This document shows, one piece after another, positions 41,671 to 51,289 of a stretch of DNA of 64,000 nt. Made by a program: the position numbers and the translations under genes. The DNA is from Candidatus Onthovicinus excrementipullorum. Its GTDB lineage: Bacteria > Bacillota > Clostridia > Oscillospirales > Acutalibacteraceae. The stretch spans positions 1 through 64,000 of the forward strand of contig DVHG01000010.1 of assembly GCA_018712345.1 (NCBI GenBank), written 5' to 3'. The first letter of the stretch is position 1; every line of letters starts with the position of its first letter. The notes below the pieces were generated by a model. That model had not been told where the DNA came from and did no database searches. It saw only the letters and a list, made by a program, of their open reading frames with translations.

Positions 41671-43079
41671 TGTGTAACCTCCCTGTCTTCAAGCTGAAAA
41701 TAATTTTTGGGATTGCGGTAACAAATATTTTCGATCAGCCGCCCGAGCAGTGCAGGATCATTCGGATACAGGCCGTTCTCCACCCACGCGCCGACCACAC
41801 TGCACAGCACGCGCCGGAAGTAGTCGTGCCGTGCATAGGATACAAAGGAGCGCGAGTCCGTGAGCATGCCGTTAAAGAATCCGAGCGAGCCGGTCAACGC
41901 GGTCAGGCGCAGCTGTTCACGGATGCCGTCGGCGTGGTCGAGGAACCACCACGCCGCGCCGAGCTGGAGCCGCCCGCGTGTTTTCCCGGCAAAGTCCCCC
42001 AGCAGGGTGGCGATGGGGTAGTACGCCCCAGGATTGAGGGTGTAGACCATGGTCCGCGGCAGGCCGGATGATTGTTCCACCTGCGCGAGCAGAGCGGCCG
42101 CGTGTTCAATATCGATCGTATTCCCCACGCTGTCACACCCACAGTCCGGCCCGGCCTTCGCGTACAGGACGGGGTTGAGATTGCGGATCACGCCGCAGTG
42201 CAGCTGCCAAATCATGCCGCGCCGGGCGAGAGATTCCCCGATGAAGGCGAGCAGTTCAAACTGATACGCGGCGATCTCCTCCTGCTCGGCGACACTTCCT
42301 GCAAGCACCTTTTCCAGTGCCCCCGCCGCCTGATTCCGCGTGCCCTTTTGCGGAAAATCCGCCACGGACATATCGGCGGCCACGGCCCCGTTGTCCACAA
42401 AGAAATCAAGCCGTTTGGTGACTGCGTCCTCCAGCGTCTCCAGATTGCAGATCTCCAGCCCCGCGGCGGTACCCAATCGCCCGAGGTATTCACGGAAGCC
42501 GGCGTTTTCAAGATGAATCACATTGTCCGCGCGGAAACACGGCAGGACGCGGAAGTCAGTGATCTCCGCCCGCATTTTCCGGTGGAAGTGCAAATCGTCC
42601 GACGGATCGTCCGTAGTGATGACCGCCTCCACGCCGGAGGAGCGGATCAGATCCCGGGCGCAGAAGTGGCCGTCCGCCATCTGAGCGCTTGTCCGCTCCC
42701 AGATTTCCCCGGCCGACTCCGGCCCGATGGGCGTATGGATACTAAAATATTTCTGGAGCTCCAGGTGCGCCCACTGGTAGACGGGATTCCCGATAAAGCC
42801 CGGCAGACAGGAGGCGAACGCCAAAAACTTATCCTTGTCCGGCGCGTCCCCGGTGATCAGACGCTCGTTGATCCCGGCCATGCGCATCAGCCGCCACTTG
42901 TAGTGGTCACCCGCCAGCCAGAGCTGCGTCAGATTGTAAAACGCCCTGTTCTCATCAATCTCCTGCGGACTGAGATGGCAGTGAAAGTCGAAGATCGGCT
43001 GTTTTTCCGCAAAGCGGTGATACAGCATCCGCGCCATTTCATTATCCAGCAGGAAGTCCTCATTCATAAAGGTTTTCAC
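41667..43079 (-). CDS. uxaC: Glucuronate (uronate) isomerase
   Basis: A 470-residue amidohydrolase-superfamily isomerase. Visible are [13 protein letters not shown] (metal His pair), [17 protein letters not shown] and [13 protein letters not shown]. It converts D-glucuronate to D-fructuronate (and galacturonate to tagaturonate). The start is GTG at 43079, giving [11 protein letters not shown] like the family start; the longer frame has no family match, and GGGGAGG lies 11 bases ahead. First gene of the uronate operon, divergent from an AraC-type regulator. Confidence 0.95.
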   Translation of the reverse strand: MKTFMNEDFLLDNEMARMLYHRFAEKQPIFDFHCHLSPQEIDENRAFYNLTQLWLAGDHYKWRLMRMAGINERLITGDAPDKDKFLAFASCLPGFIGNPVYQWAHLELQKYFSIHTPIGPESAGEIWERTSAQMADGHFCARDLIRSSGVEAVITTDDPSDDLHFHRKMRAEITDFRVLPCFRADNVIHLENAGFREYLGRLGTAAGLEICNLETLEDAVTKRLDFFVDNGAVAADMSVADFPQKGTRNQAAGALEKVLAGSVAEQEEIAAYQFELLAFIGESLARRGMIWQLHCGVIRNLNPVLYAKAGPDCGCDSVGNTIDIEHAAALLAQVEQSSGLPRTMVYTLNPGAYYPIATLLGDFAGKTRGRLQLGAAWWFLDHADGIREQLRLTALTGSLGFFNGMLTDSRSFVSYARHDYFRRVLCSVVGAWVENGLYPNDPALLGRLIENICYRNPKNYFQLEDREVTQ

Positions 43080-43162
43080 AGCGGAACAGACCTCCCCTAT
43101 TATGATACTATCATCATACACCGCAATTTTTGTTAATACAATAGCTTAAATTGCTTTAATAC

Positions 43163-43191
43163 TTGCAAAAATTGACTTTATCTATTAAAAT
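43163..43191 (+). promoter_or_regulatory. Promoter of the AraC-type gene
   Basis: TTGCAA (43163-43168) and TAAAAT (43186-43191), spacer 17, in the AT-rich divergent region (43080-43237). No clear -35 for the uxaC side was found; that promoter may depend on an activator. Confidence 0.5.
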
Positions 43192-43237
43192 ATTCTTAAA
43201 ATACAGGAGCTATATTGAATTTTTTAGGGGGTTATTC

Positions 43238-44125
43238 ATGAACGACAGGATCGTCTGGACAAAGTGGACACTCTCCCAGAAAATGAGGACCTCCACCTAT
43301 GAGCTCAGTCACTACGGGGATAAGGATTTTAAGACCGTGATGCCGCACAGCCACGACTTTTACGAGCTGTACTATTTCATCGACGGGCGCGCATCCTATA
43401 TTGTTGAAAACAGGAAGTACCGGCTCCGCCACGGCGATCTGCTGCTGATCCCGCCGGGCGAACTTCACCAGCTGGACATGACCGACAGCTCCCAGCTCTA
43501 TGAGCGTATCGTGCTGTGGATTACACCACAGTACCTGCGTACCCTGAGCACCCCGCACACGGATCTGGCGGAATGCTTTCGCCTGTGCGGGGAGAGCCGA
43601 TCCTATCTGATCCGGGATCTCTCCGTGGCGGCAAAGGTTGAACCTTGGCTAAACGAGGCCTTTTTATCCACCTGCGCACACCGGTATGGGGACGACCTGC
43701 GGATTGAGATCCTGCTGAAAAATATCTTTTTGGAGCTGTGCAGTTATACACGCGTCCGCCCCGATCCGGAATCCGGTATCAGCCATGAGGCGGTCACGCA
43801 GGCCATCGACTATATCGCCGCGCACCTGACGGAGGATCTGTCCCTCGCGGTGCTGGCGGACCGGCTGTATCTGAACAAGTACTATCTCTCCCGCCTGTTC
43901 CGGGAGCAGACGAGGGTCACCCTTCACCAGTATATTTTGAAAAAGCGGCTCGCCCTGTCCCGCTCGTTTATTGAGCAGGGCTTCCCCATTGGGGAGGTAT
44001 GCCGGCGGAGCGGCTTTCAGGATTACACCCACTTTTTCCGCGCGTTTAAAAATGAGTACGGCATGACGCCGGGCCAGTATCACAGGCTGTACGGCCGGCG
44101 GGGAGGCTCCGCCGCCCCATCATGA
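43238..44125 (+). CDS. AraC-family transcription regulator
   Basis: A 295-residue regulator. The N-terminal half is a cupin sensor (MPHSHDFYELYYFIDG, LRHGDLLLIPPGELHQL); the C-terminal half has two helix-turn-helix motifs (LSLAVLADRLYLNKYYLSRL and IGEVCRRSGFQDYTHFFRAFKNEYGMTPGQY). It probably senses a sugar and controls the divergent uronate operon or the following amylase gene. ATG at 43238 follows AGGGGG by six bases; the longer frame runs into the promoter. Confidence 0.92.
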   Translation: MNDRIVWTKWTLSQKMRTSTYELSHYGDKDFKTVMPHSHDFYELYYFIDGRASYIVENRKYRLRHGDLLLIPPGELHQLDMTDSSQLYERIVLWITPQYLRTLSTPHTDLAECFRLCGESRSYLIRDLSVAAKVEPWLNEAFLSTCAHRYGDDLRIEILLKNIFLELCSYTRVRPDPESGISHEAVTQAIDYIAAHLTEDLSLAVLADRLYLNKYYLSRLFREQTRVTLHQYILKKRLALSRSFIEQGFPIGEVCRRSGFQDYTHFFRAFKNEYGMTPGQYHRLYGRRGGSAAPS

Positions 44126-44165
44126 AGGGGCATAGAATCTATTTATAATGAAAAGAGGAATATAT

Positions 44166-45488
44166 ATGTGGTTTGAGGAAAGTGTTTTTTACCAGATCTA
44201 TCCGCTGGGATTCTGCGGCGCGCCGCACGAGAACGATGGTCATACCGTGCCCCGGATCCGGAAGGTGCTGGAGTGGATCCCCCACCTGCAAAGGCTGCAC
44301 ATCAGTGCGGTCTATTTTTCACCTGTATTTGAATCCGACCGGCACGGGTACGATACCCGCGACTACCGCAAAATCGACTGCCGCCTGGGCACGAACGAGG
44401 ACTTTGCCGAGGTCTGCCGTGCGCTGCACGCAAATGGCATCCGCGTGGTGCTCGACGGGGTGTTCAACCATGTGGGGCGTGGCTTCTGGGCCTTTCAGGA
44501 TGTGCTGGCACACCGGGAGGGCTCACGCTACCGGGATTGGTTTCACCTCGACTTCGGCGGCAACTCCCGCTACAATGACGGCCTGTGGTACGAGGGATGG
44601 GAGGGCCACTTTGAGCTTGTGAAATTAAACCTGAACAATCCGGAGGTAGTCGATTACCTGCTCGGATGCGTGCGGCAGTGGGTGGATGAATTCGGGATTG
44701 ACGGCCTGCGTCTGGACGTGGCCTACTGCCTGAATGAGGACTTCATGCGGCGGCTGCGCACCTTCTGCGACGCGCTGCGGCCGGACTTTTTGCTGCTGGG
44801 GGAGATCCTCTTTGGCGATTACAACCGCATTGTCAACGATTCCATGCTCCACAGCTGCACCAATTATGAGTGCCGCAAGAGCCTCTATTCCAGCCTGAAT
44901 GACCTGAATCTCTTCGAGCTTGCCCACTCCCTCAACCGGCAGTTTGGCGGCGACGGCTACGCCCTCTACCGCGGCAAACATCTGCTGTCCTTTGTGGATA
45001 ATCACGATGTCACGCGCGCGGCCACCATCCTGCGAGAGAAGCGCCATCTGCCTCTGCTGTACGGGCTGCTGTTTGGGATGCCGGGCGTCCCCTGCGTCTA
45101 TTACGGCAGCGAGTGGGGCGCGGAGGGTGATAAGCAAAATGGCAGCGATGACGCGTTGCGCCCGTCCTTCGATGCGCCGGTGTGGAACGAGCTGACCGAT
45201 TTGATCGCCCGGCTGAGCGAGCTGCGGACTCAGTTCCGCACCCTAATCTGGGGCGATTACCGGAGCGTTCTCCTGACCAACCGCCAGTTTGTTTTCCAGC
45301 GGGAGCTCGACGGGGAACGGATCCTGATTGCCGTGAACGCGGACAGTCAGCCCTTTGACGCCCGGTTCGACGTGCACATGGACGCTCAGGAACTGCTCTC
45401 CGGGGAGCGTGTCCGGTTGGAGGGCGGCGCGCAGCTACCGCCGTACAGTCTGCACTACTGGAAGCCGGACGGTACCGGGCACGCCTGA
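44166..45488 (+). CDS. GH13 alpha-amylase family protein
   Basis: A 440-residue cytosolic glycoside hydrolase; no signal peptide. The four GH13 regions are present: I DGVFNHVG, II DGLRLDVA (nucleophile Asp), III LLGEI (acid Glu) and IV FVDNHDVTR. A short C-terminal beta domain ends the protein. The start EESVFYQIYPLGFCGAP resembles maltodextrin glucosidases and related intracellular enzymes. ATG at 44166 is six bases after AGAGGA; it is 40 bases after the AraC gene, with which it may be co-transcribed. A strong terminator follows. Confidence 0.9.
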   Translation: MWFEESVFYQIYPLGFCGAPHENDGHTVPRIRKVLEWIPHLQRLHISAVYFSPVFESDRHGYDTRDYRKIDCRLGTNEDFAEVCRALHANGIRVVLDGVFNHVGRGFWAFQDVLAHREGSRYRDWFHLDFGGNSRYNDGLWYEGWEGHFELVKLNLNNPEVVDYLLGCVRQWVDEFGIDGLRLDVAYCLNEDFMRRLRTFCDALRPDFLLLGEILFGDYNRIVNDSMLHSCTNYECRKSLYSSLNDLNLFELAHSLNRQFGGDGYALYRGKHLLSFVDNHDVTRAATILREKRHLPLLYGLLFGMPGVPCVYYGSEWGAEGDKQNGSDDALRPSFDAPVWNELTDLIARLSELRTQFRTLIWGDYRSVLLTNRQFVFQRELDGERILIAVNADSQPFDARFDVHMDAQELLSGERVRLEGGAQLPPYSLHYWKPDGTGHA

Positions 45489-45553
45489 TCCCATGCGCTC
45501 ACGTCAAGGGTGGAATTTTCCTTTTCTGTTCTCCGAACTAAATCAACAGTTGA

Positions 45554-45598
45554 ACAGGCGCCGTTTATCTGCTCCGGGATAAACGGCGCCTGTGTTTT
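45554..45598 (+). terminator. Terminator of the amylase gene
   Basis: A 16-bp perfect stem (45554-45569 with 45578-45593), followed by GTTTTGC. Confidence 0.88.
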
Positions 45599-45726
45599 GC
45601 GCAGATATTTAGGGTGTATTTTTTGCTTCCCCGATATCTTAAAACAGGTTACAAAATTTTTTCAGAACAAAAGGCGGCACAAGATATGGAGGAGAGCGGT
45701 ATATCATTGACTGGAGAGGCGCTTTT

Positions 45727-46125
45727 ATGAAAAAACGCGTGTTAATCATCGTTGGGGCCGTCATCGCAGCCGCTGTCGCAGTAGCAGCGGGGATCCAGAT
45801 TGAACGCTGGGTGGATGACCGAAACACAAAGTACGTCTATCCCCCATACATCATCTACAACGGCACATTCTACAAGGACGACGGGTGGGACTACCGGCCG
45901 GATATTCCGGAGGAGGGCTATACCGCGACAGACGCGGTCGTAACCACGCTGGTGGACGGCGACGTCCTGCCCAAGGCGGACGGCACCACCAATGTGGAGG
46001 CCTACCTGAACGGCACCGTCTATGCGAGCGACGAGTATCCGGATGTGATTTATCTGCGCCTGAGCGGCGGGGAATGGGACGGCCGGTACGCCCGGTTTTA
46101 CGCCCCGAGCAAGACGGAGACATGA
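45727..46125 (+). CDS. Small membrane-anchored protein of unknown function
   Basis: A 132-residue protein. The N-terminal MKKRVLIIVGAVIAAAVAVAAG is a signal anchor or uncleaved signal; the rest (Asp/Tyr-rich, e.g. YPPYIIYNGTFYKDDG and DVIYLRLSGGEWDGRYA) should lie outside. No family recognised. GGAGAGGC precedes the ATG. It ends just before a terminator shared with htpG. Confidence 0.7.
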   Translation: MKKRVLIIVGAVIAAAVAVAAGIQIERWVDDRNTKYVYPPYIIYNGTFYKDDGWDYRPDIPEEGYTATDAVVTTLVDGDVLPKADGTTNVEAYLNGTVYASDEYPDVIYLRLSGGEWDGRYARFYAPSKTET

Positions 46126-46140
46126 GAGAAAACGCCAAAA

Positions 46141-46183
46141 ACTCCTCCCAAGGCCGTGTGGCTCCGGGAGGAGTCTTATTTTA
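46141..46183. terminator. Bidirectional terminator between small protein gene and htpG
   Basis: ACTCCTCCC (46141-46149) pairs with GGGAGGAGT (46166-46174); T-rich tracts flank it on both strands. Confidence 0.8.
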
Positions 46184-46195
46184 CTCCATTTTTTA

Positions 46196-48112
46196 TTATG
46201 CCAGCAGGCTGCACAGCAGGTCCGTGTACGCGGTGGGATCCTCAATCTCGAAGCCCGCCATCAGCATGGCCTGGTTATAGAGCAGCTGGGCATACTTGGC
46301 GGCGGTATCCGCATCACTCTCGTATGTCTCGGAGAGCTTTTTCACCAGCGGATGCTCGGGGTTGAGCTCCAGCACCTTGTCCGCCTTTGGCGCGTTCTCC
46401 ATGGCGATGCGGCTGAAATACTGCTCCATCTCCAGCGTGATGCCGCCCTGGCTTGCGAGGGAGACGGGATGGGAGCCGAGCGCGTTGGAGAGCTTGACAT
46501 CTGCGACCTTGCCGCCGAGCTTCTCCTTGACAAAACCGAGCATGCCCTCGAGCGCCTGCGCCTGCTGTTTCTCCTGCTCCTTCTCCTCATCGGTGCGCTC
46601 CTGCTGATACTCGCGCACGTTGACGAAGTTTTTGCCGTCCTCGCTCAGGAGCGTTTTCATTACGAATTCGTCCGCATCGTCGGTCAGGTAGAGCACCTCG
46701 TACCCCTTGGTCAGCAGTGCCTCTGCCTGCGGCAGCGCCTTGGCCTTGTCCACTGTCTGTGCACAGGCGTAGTAGATATCCTTCTGCGCCTCCGGCATGC
46801 GGGAGATGTACTCCTTGATCGTGACCAGCTTGCCCTCGAAGGAGGATTTGAATAGCAGCAAGTCTTTCAGATCGTCCTTGTTTTCACCGTAGTCACTCAC
46901 CACGCCGAACTTGAGCTGGAGACCGAACGTCTGGAAGAATTTTTCATACGTCTCGCGGTCCTTTTCGAGCATCTTGGTCAGCTCGCGGCGGATTTTTTTC
47001 TCAATACTGCGGCTGATGGCGCGTACCTGCGGGGACTCCTGAAGCATCTCACGGGAGATGTTCAGGGACACGTCCTGCGTATCCACAATGCCGCGGATAA
47101 AGCGGAAATATTCGGGGATCAGGTCGGCGCACTTGTCCATGATGAGCACGCCGTTGGAGTAGAGCTGGAGCCCGCGCTCATAGTCCTTGGAGTAGTAATC
47201 AAACGGCGCGGCGGACGGGATGAACAGCAGCGCCTCATAGGAGACCACGCCTTCCGTGCTGATGTGGATCGTCTTGAGCGGGCGGTCAAACGCGCCGAAC
47301 TTCTCGCGGTAGAGGGCGGCGTAGTCGTCGTCGGAGACCTCCTTTGGGTTCTTATGCCACAGGGGGACCATGCTATTGAGCGTCACATTCTCTGTGTACT
47401 CCTCGTAGCTGGGGGCGTCCTTATCGTCGTCGCCCTCCTTTTTCTCCACCGGGCGCGTTTTGGTCATATCCATCTTGATGGGCCAGCGGATGTAGTCGGA
47501 GTACTTTTTCACCAGCCCCTGAAGCGTGTACGGGTCCAGGAAGCGGGTGTAATCGTAATCCTCCGTGTCTGCCTTAATCTTCATAATGACGTCCGTCCCG
47601 GCGGCATCGCGCGCACACGGGGTGATGGTGTAGCCGTCCGCCCCGTTGGACTCCCAGCGGTTTGCCTCGTCGGCGCCGTAGGCGCGGCTGATAACGGTGA
47701 CCTGATCCGCCACCATGAACGCGGAGTAGAAGCCCACGCCGAACTGGCCGATGATATCCGCCGCATCCGCCTCCGGGTGCTCTTTGTCCGCCTGAACCGC
47801 CTGCTTGAAGGCCAGAGATCCGCTCTTGGCGATCACGCCGAGGTTCTCCTCCAGAGATTTGGCGTCCATGCCGATGCCGTTGTCGCTCACGGTGAGGGTG
47901 CCATTCTCCTTGTCGATCTTGAGATCAATCCGGTAGTCGTCGTGCTTGAGGGTGACGGAGTCATCCGTCAGGGAGCGGTAGGCGAGCTTGTCAATGGCGT
48001 CGCTCGCATTGGAGATCAGCTCACGCAGAAAAATCTCCTTGTTGGTATAGATTGAGTGGATCATCAGATCCAGCAGCCGCTTGGACTCGGCTTTAAATTG
48101 TTTTTTAGCCAT
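46196..48112 (-). CDS. htpG: Hsp90-type chaperone HtpG
   Basis: A 638-residue bacterial Hsp90. The ATP-binding N-domain contains ELISNASDAIDKL, DNGIGM and GQFGVGFYSAFMVAD; the middle domain contains ALLFIPSAAPFDYY and the R of NISREMLQ that helps ATP hydrolysis; the C-domain dimerises. It is a cytosolic ATP-driven foldase. Residues 225-245 hold an acidic charged linker. The start ATG at 48112 follows AGAGG by eight bases. Promoter and CIRCE operator lie upstream. Confidence 0.97.
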   Translation of the reverse strand: MAKKQFKAESKRLLDLMIHSIYTNKEIFLRELISNASDAIDKLAYRSLTDDSVTLKHDDYRIDLKIDKENGTLTVSDNGIGMDAKSLEENLGVIAKSGSLAFKQAVQADKEHPEADAADIIGQFGVGFYSAFMVADQVTVISRAYGADEANRWESNGADGYTITPCARDAAGTDVIMKIKADTEDYDYTRFLDPYTLQGLVKKYSDYIRWPIKMDMTKTRPVEKKEGDDDKDAPSYEEYTENVTLNSMVPLWHKNPKEVSDDDYAALYREKFGAFDRPLKTIHISTEGVVSYEALLFIPSAAPFDYYSKDYERGLQLYSNGVLIMDKCADLIPEYFRFIRGIVDTQDVSLNISREMLQESPQVRAISRSIEKKIRRELTKMLEKDRETYEKFFQTFGLQLKFGVVSDYGENKDDLKDLLLFKSSFEGKLVTIKEYISRMPEAQKDIYYACAQTVDKAKALPQAEALLTKGYEVLYLTDDADEFVMKTLLSEDGKNFVNVREYQQERTDEEKEQEKQQAQALEGMLGFVKEKLGGKVADVKLSNALGSHPVSLASQGGITLEMEQYFSRIAMENAPKADKVLELNPEHPLVKKLSETYESDADTAAKYAQLLYNQAMLMAGFEIEDPTAYTDLLCSLLA

Positions 48113-48135
48113 ATTCTCCGCCTCTGAAACTGTTT

Positions 48136-48162
48136 TTAGCACTCAGTTGATTCGAGTGCTAA
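48136..48162. promoter_or_regulatory. CIRCE element (HrcA operator)
   Basis: A perfect inverted repeat TTAGCACTC (48136-48144) and GAGTGCTAA (48154-48162) with a nine-base spacer: the exact CIRCE consensus bound by the heat-shock repressor HrcA. It lies between the htpG promoter and the gene, so htpG is almost surely induced by heat through HrcA. Confidence 0.95.
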
Positions 48163-48166
48163 TTTA

Positions 48167-48195
48167 ATCATACTCCTTTCTGCTGGAAATTTCAA
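48167..48195 (-). promoter_or_regulatory. Promoter of htpG
   Basis: Minus-strand TTGAAA (48190-48195) and TATGAT (48167-48172), spacer 17, immediately upstream of CIRCE. Confidence 0.8.
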
Positions 48196-48255
48196 TGAAT
48201 AAAATGTGAATATTCTTCCCAGCGGAAAAAAAGGTGGAGAAAGTGCCCCCTCCGC

Positions 48256-48284
48256 TTGATGCAGGCGGGCGGGTGTGGTAAAAT
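48256..48284 (+). promoter_or_regulatory. Promoter of the pyridoxal kinase gene
   Basis: TTGATG (48256-48261) and TAAAAT (48279-48284), spacer 17. Confidence 0.6.
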
Positions 48285-48310
48285 TTGATTACTGAATGCA
48301 GGAAAGGGTG

Positions 48311-49186
48311 ATGGCGGTGCGGGACCCGTTTATGAAGCGAGTGGCGGCGATCCACGATATCTCCGGCGTGGGGCGGTCTGCCCTGAAGGCCATTATTCCG
48401 GTGATGTCCACCATGGGGATTGAGGTCAATCCCCTGCCCACGGCAGTGCTCTCCAGTGACACGAACGGCACGGCGCCCTACAGCTTTGTGGACCTGACGG
48501 ATACCATGGCAGAGTATATCCGCTGCTGGAAGGCAATTGACATGAGCTTTGACTGTATCTATTCGGGCTTCCTCGGGTCCCCGGCGCAGGTCTGCATTTT
48601 GGAGGATTTTATCCGCGATTTCAGCCGGACGGACACGTTTGTGGTCGTGGACCCCGTCCTGGGGGATGACGGTGCGATTTACCGTTCCGTCGCCCCGGAG
48701 ATGGTGCGGGAGATGCGGTGCCTGGCGGCCCGCGCACACATGATCACGCCGAACTTCACGGAGGCTGCGCTGCTCCTCGGCGAACCCTGCCGGGAACAGA
48801 TCGATACGCCGACACTCAAGATATGGCTGCGCCGGCTGGCAGAGCTAGGGCCGGAGGTAGTCGTCATCACCAGTGTGCCGGACGGGGAGGCGCATACGGC
48901 CGTGGCCGCACTCGATACCGCCACCGGGAAGGCGTGGAAGCTCAGCAGCCGATACATCCCGGCGGCGTACCCAGGCACCGGGGATATCTTCACCAGTGTT
49001 GTGACCGGGAGCCTCATGCAGGGGGACAGCCTGCCCGTGGCGCTCGACCGGGCGGTGCAGTTTGTCGGCCAGTGTATTTTGGTCAGCTCCGGGTATGGGT
49101 ACCCGGAGCGCGAGGGCGTGCTGCTGGAAAAGGAGCTGCCGCTGCTGCGCGTGCCCGTGCGGGTGAGAGGGTATGAGGAGCTTTGA
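48311..49186 (+). CDS. pdxY: Pyridoxal/pyridoxamine kinase
   Basis: A 291-residue ribokinase-like enzyme. It starts RVAAIHDISGVGRSALK (substrate Ser/Asp), then VVVDPVLGDDGAIY and the catalytic PGTGDIFTSVVTGSL. It phosphorylates B6 vitamers to PLP or PMP for salvage. ATG at 48311 is near AGGAAAGGG; GTG at 48317 is an alternative. Confidence 0.9.
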   Translation: MAVRDPFMKRVAAIHDISGVGRSALKAIIPVMSTMGIEVNPLPTAVLSSDTNGTAPYSFVDLTDTMAEYIRCWKAIDMSFDCIYSGFLGSPAQVCILEDFIRDFSRTDTFVVVDPVLGDDGAIYRSVAPEMVREMRCLAARAHMITPNFTEAALLLGEPCREQIDTPTLKIWLRRLAELGPEVVVITSVPDGEAHTAVAALDTATGKAWKLSSRYIPAAYPGTGDIFTSVVTGSLMQGDSLPVALDRAVQFVGQCILVSSGYGYPEREGVLLEKELPLLRVPVRVRGYEEL

Positions 49187-49238
49187 CCCCGGTCCAGCTC
49201 ATTATGAGCCTGAAATTGCAGAGAGATTGACCAAGGAC

Positions 49239-49275
49239 GACGGCCGGCGCCTGATGGCGCCGGCCGTCTGTGTTG
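49239..49275 (+). terminator. Hairpin after the pyridoxal kinase gene
   Basis: CGGCCGGCGCC (49241-49251) pairs with GGCGCCGGCCG (49256-49266), followed by a weak TCTGTGTTG. It separates pdxY from the convergent lipoprotein gene. Confidence 0.7.
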
Positions 49276-49314
49276 AAAAAGGGTAAAAATATTTTAATAT
49301 GGGATGTAAACTTT

Positions 49315-50121
49315 TTATTTGTACTCGGAGGTCAGGTCGTAATTCAGGTCGGCGTTGATCGTCATAATCAAATATCTCATCTGTGCCTGAACATGCTGTC
49401 TGGCCGTGAATTTGACCGATGTGATCTGCGTAAAATCGCTGTTGAATTCCACGATCAGCTTCCCGTCGGAAAGGCTGTGGGAAACGGACGAAATTTTTAC
49501 ACTCCCGGGGACACCGGCATACTCCTTGACGCCTGCGACCAGTTCCTCGGTTCGGCTTTGATCAATGATATTGACATAGCCGGCCATTCCCTGCGCCACG
49601 GAGTCGTGATCGGCGGTGGTGCTGTTGAAGGTGAAGGTCACCGTGGTGCCGGAAACGCTGGCGGAGGCGACATTCCCGGCGCTGAGGGCCGGAAGCTGTA
49701 CCCCGCTGGAAGCCGTCTTTTCAAATTTGGCCAGCAGTGTGGTCTGGTCCGGCGCGAGTAAATCAATATATTCATCGGAGTTATCGCCCATCCACAGTTT
49801 GCCGGATGTAATCTTTTGAGAGGAAGAAGTGCAGCTCAGGCGGCTTCCGCCCGCGTTATTGAACGCGGCGATCAATTCCTCTTTGCTCTGCGGAGCGGAC
49901 GGTGTCTGCGTGGAATTGCCGGATTCCACCTCGCCGGAGGTGGGCTCGGCCGTTTCGGATTCAGCGGCAGGTGCGGCGCTCTCCGAGGCTGCCACAGTAT
50001 CGCTTACCGATTCACTCCCGGAGCTGGTGTCCGGCGTCTCTTCTCCGCCGCAGGCTGCCAGTGAAAATACCAGCATCGCAGAGAGCCCCAATGCCAAAAG
50101 TTTCATCATTCGCTTGCTCAT
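49315..50121 (-). CDS. Lipoprotein, probable paralogue of the one at 17,530
   Basis: A 268-residue lipoprotein. The signal MSKRMMKLLALGLSAMLVFS with lipobox LAAC, the Ser/Ala/Glu-rich linker ending STQTPSAPQSKEELIAAFNN and a beta-rich C-domain match the layout of the other lipoprotein, though the C-domains are diverged. The function is unknown. It has its own promoter with an inverted repeat directly downstream. It stands at the edge of the repeat-rich gap. Confidence 0.8.
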   Translation of the reverse strand: MSKRMMKLLALGLSAMLVFSLAACGGEETPDTSSGSESVSDTVAASESAAPAAESETAEPTSGEVESGNSTQTPSAPQSKEELIAAFNNAGGSRLSCTSSSQKITSGKLWMGDNSDEYIDLLAPDQTTLLAKFEKTASSGVQLPALSAGNVASASVSGTTVTFTFNSTTADHDSVAQGMAGYVNIIDQSRTEELVAGVKEYAGVPGSVKISSVSHSLSDGKLIVEFNSDFTQITSVKFTARQHVQAQMRYLIMTINADLNYDLTSEYK

Positions 50122-50151
50122 TCCCTATACCCCTTTGCGTTTTTAATAAAA

Positions 50152-50177
50152 TAGAATAATTATCAGTGATTATTCTA
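50152..50177. promoter_or_regulatory. Inverted repeat in the lipoprotein leader
   Basis: TAGAATAAT (50152-50160) and ATTATTCTA (50169-50177), nine perfect pairs with an eight-base spacer, between promoter and gene at 50121. It could be a repressor operator or an RNA hairpin. Confidence 0.5.
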
Positions 50178-50182
50178 TATAA

Positions 50183-50210
50183 ATTATATCAAAACATATA
50201 GGCGTATCAA
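50183..50210 (-). promoter_or_regulatory. Promoter of the second lipoprotein gene
   Basis: Minus-strand TTGATA (50205-50210) and TATAAT (50183-50188), spacer 16. Confidence 0.7.
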
Positions 50211-51260
50211 GGGGCGGAAAAATGTAAAAAAATCGGGAATTTTTAAGATATCGACCTTTGTGTATGAAAATAGGATCATTTTACACAGCAGAGGAGCGGG
50301 ATGGCTTGTACAGGCCATTAAAGCCTTCCCCTGGAGGGAAGGTGGCGAGGCCGCAGGCCGAGACGGATGAGGTGGCATAGTGCGTTTTGCGCTGGCTGAG
50401 TGCGGAACGCTGGCTTTCCACCTCATCAGTCAGCTCCGCTGACAGCTTCCCCTCGAGGGGAAGCCATAACGTGCGGAGTGGGGGTTTTTACGACCAAACT
50501 TCTCTTGTGCAAAGTAATTTCCCTAACAGGGGAAGCACCCTCAAGGGGAAGCCAAAAGGTACGACGCGGAAGTTTGTACAGCCAGAGCCTCCCTTGTGTA
50601 AAGGGAGGGGACCGCCGAACGGCGGTGGTGGGATTGTTGTGGGGCTGTGATTTTTGAAAAGTAGGCGGATTTAACCGACAACCCCTCAGTCTTGGCCTGC
50701 GGCCAATCCAGCTCCCCTTACACAGGGGAGCCGGTAAGGTTTGTACTGACCTTTCCAGCCTTCTTCTGAAGGGGAGGGGACAGGGCTATACCCGCAAAAA
50801 ATTGGTAGCGAGAGCGAACCGTCGCGAGGGCGTTTACAACCGAGCAGGTGAGCTGCGCGGGATTTTTTGCGGAGAGGGAGGAGCGACGGAATGTGTGAGC
50901 AATGATGTTCTTTTGGAACGTCGTTGCGAACGATATGCAGTCCGCGACGACGAGGATGAGGTGGTTCCCGCGGTTTATGCCGAATTCTCGTAATCCGCTG
51001 GTTTTTCCACCTCATCAGTCAGCTCCGCTGACAGCTTCTCTTTGAGGGAAAGCCAAAAATACGGCCGCCGTTTTAAAAAAATTAATTTGGCGCTTTTCAA
51101 AAAGAAAGCAGAAAAATTTTTAACATTTCTTGTAAAGAGTTTATCGACAGTCTAACAGGAAATTGTCTGTTTTCTCAAGAGGAACCGATTTAATAATTTG
51201 ACATTTCAAAACATTGAGATTTTACGAAATTAAACAATTAAAGATCAAAAAATACATAAT

Positions 51261-51289
51261 TTGACAAAACACTCCTCCCTTTATATAAT
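51261..51289 (+). promoter_or_regulatory. Consensus promoter of the ECF sigma operon
   Basis: Perfect TTGACA (51261-51266) and TATAAT (51284-51289), spacer 17, in AT-rich DNA. Confidence 0.85.

Noticed and set aside
50387-50993. Several 60-90-codon open frames in the repeat cluster
   Set aside because: They follow the repeat units in all frames and lack ribosome sites.
50279-51060. CRISPR array
   Set aside because: Repeats are few, palindromic, unevenly spaced and in both orientations; no regular spacers and no cas genes.
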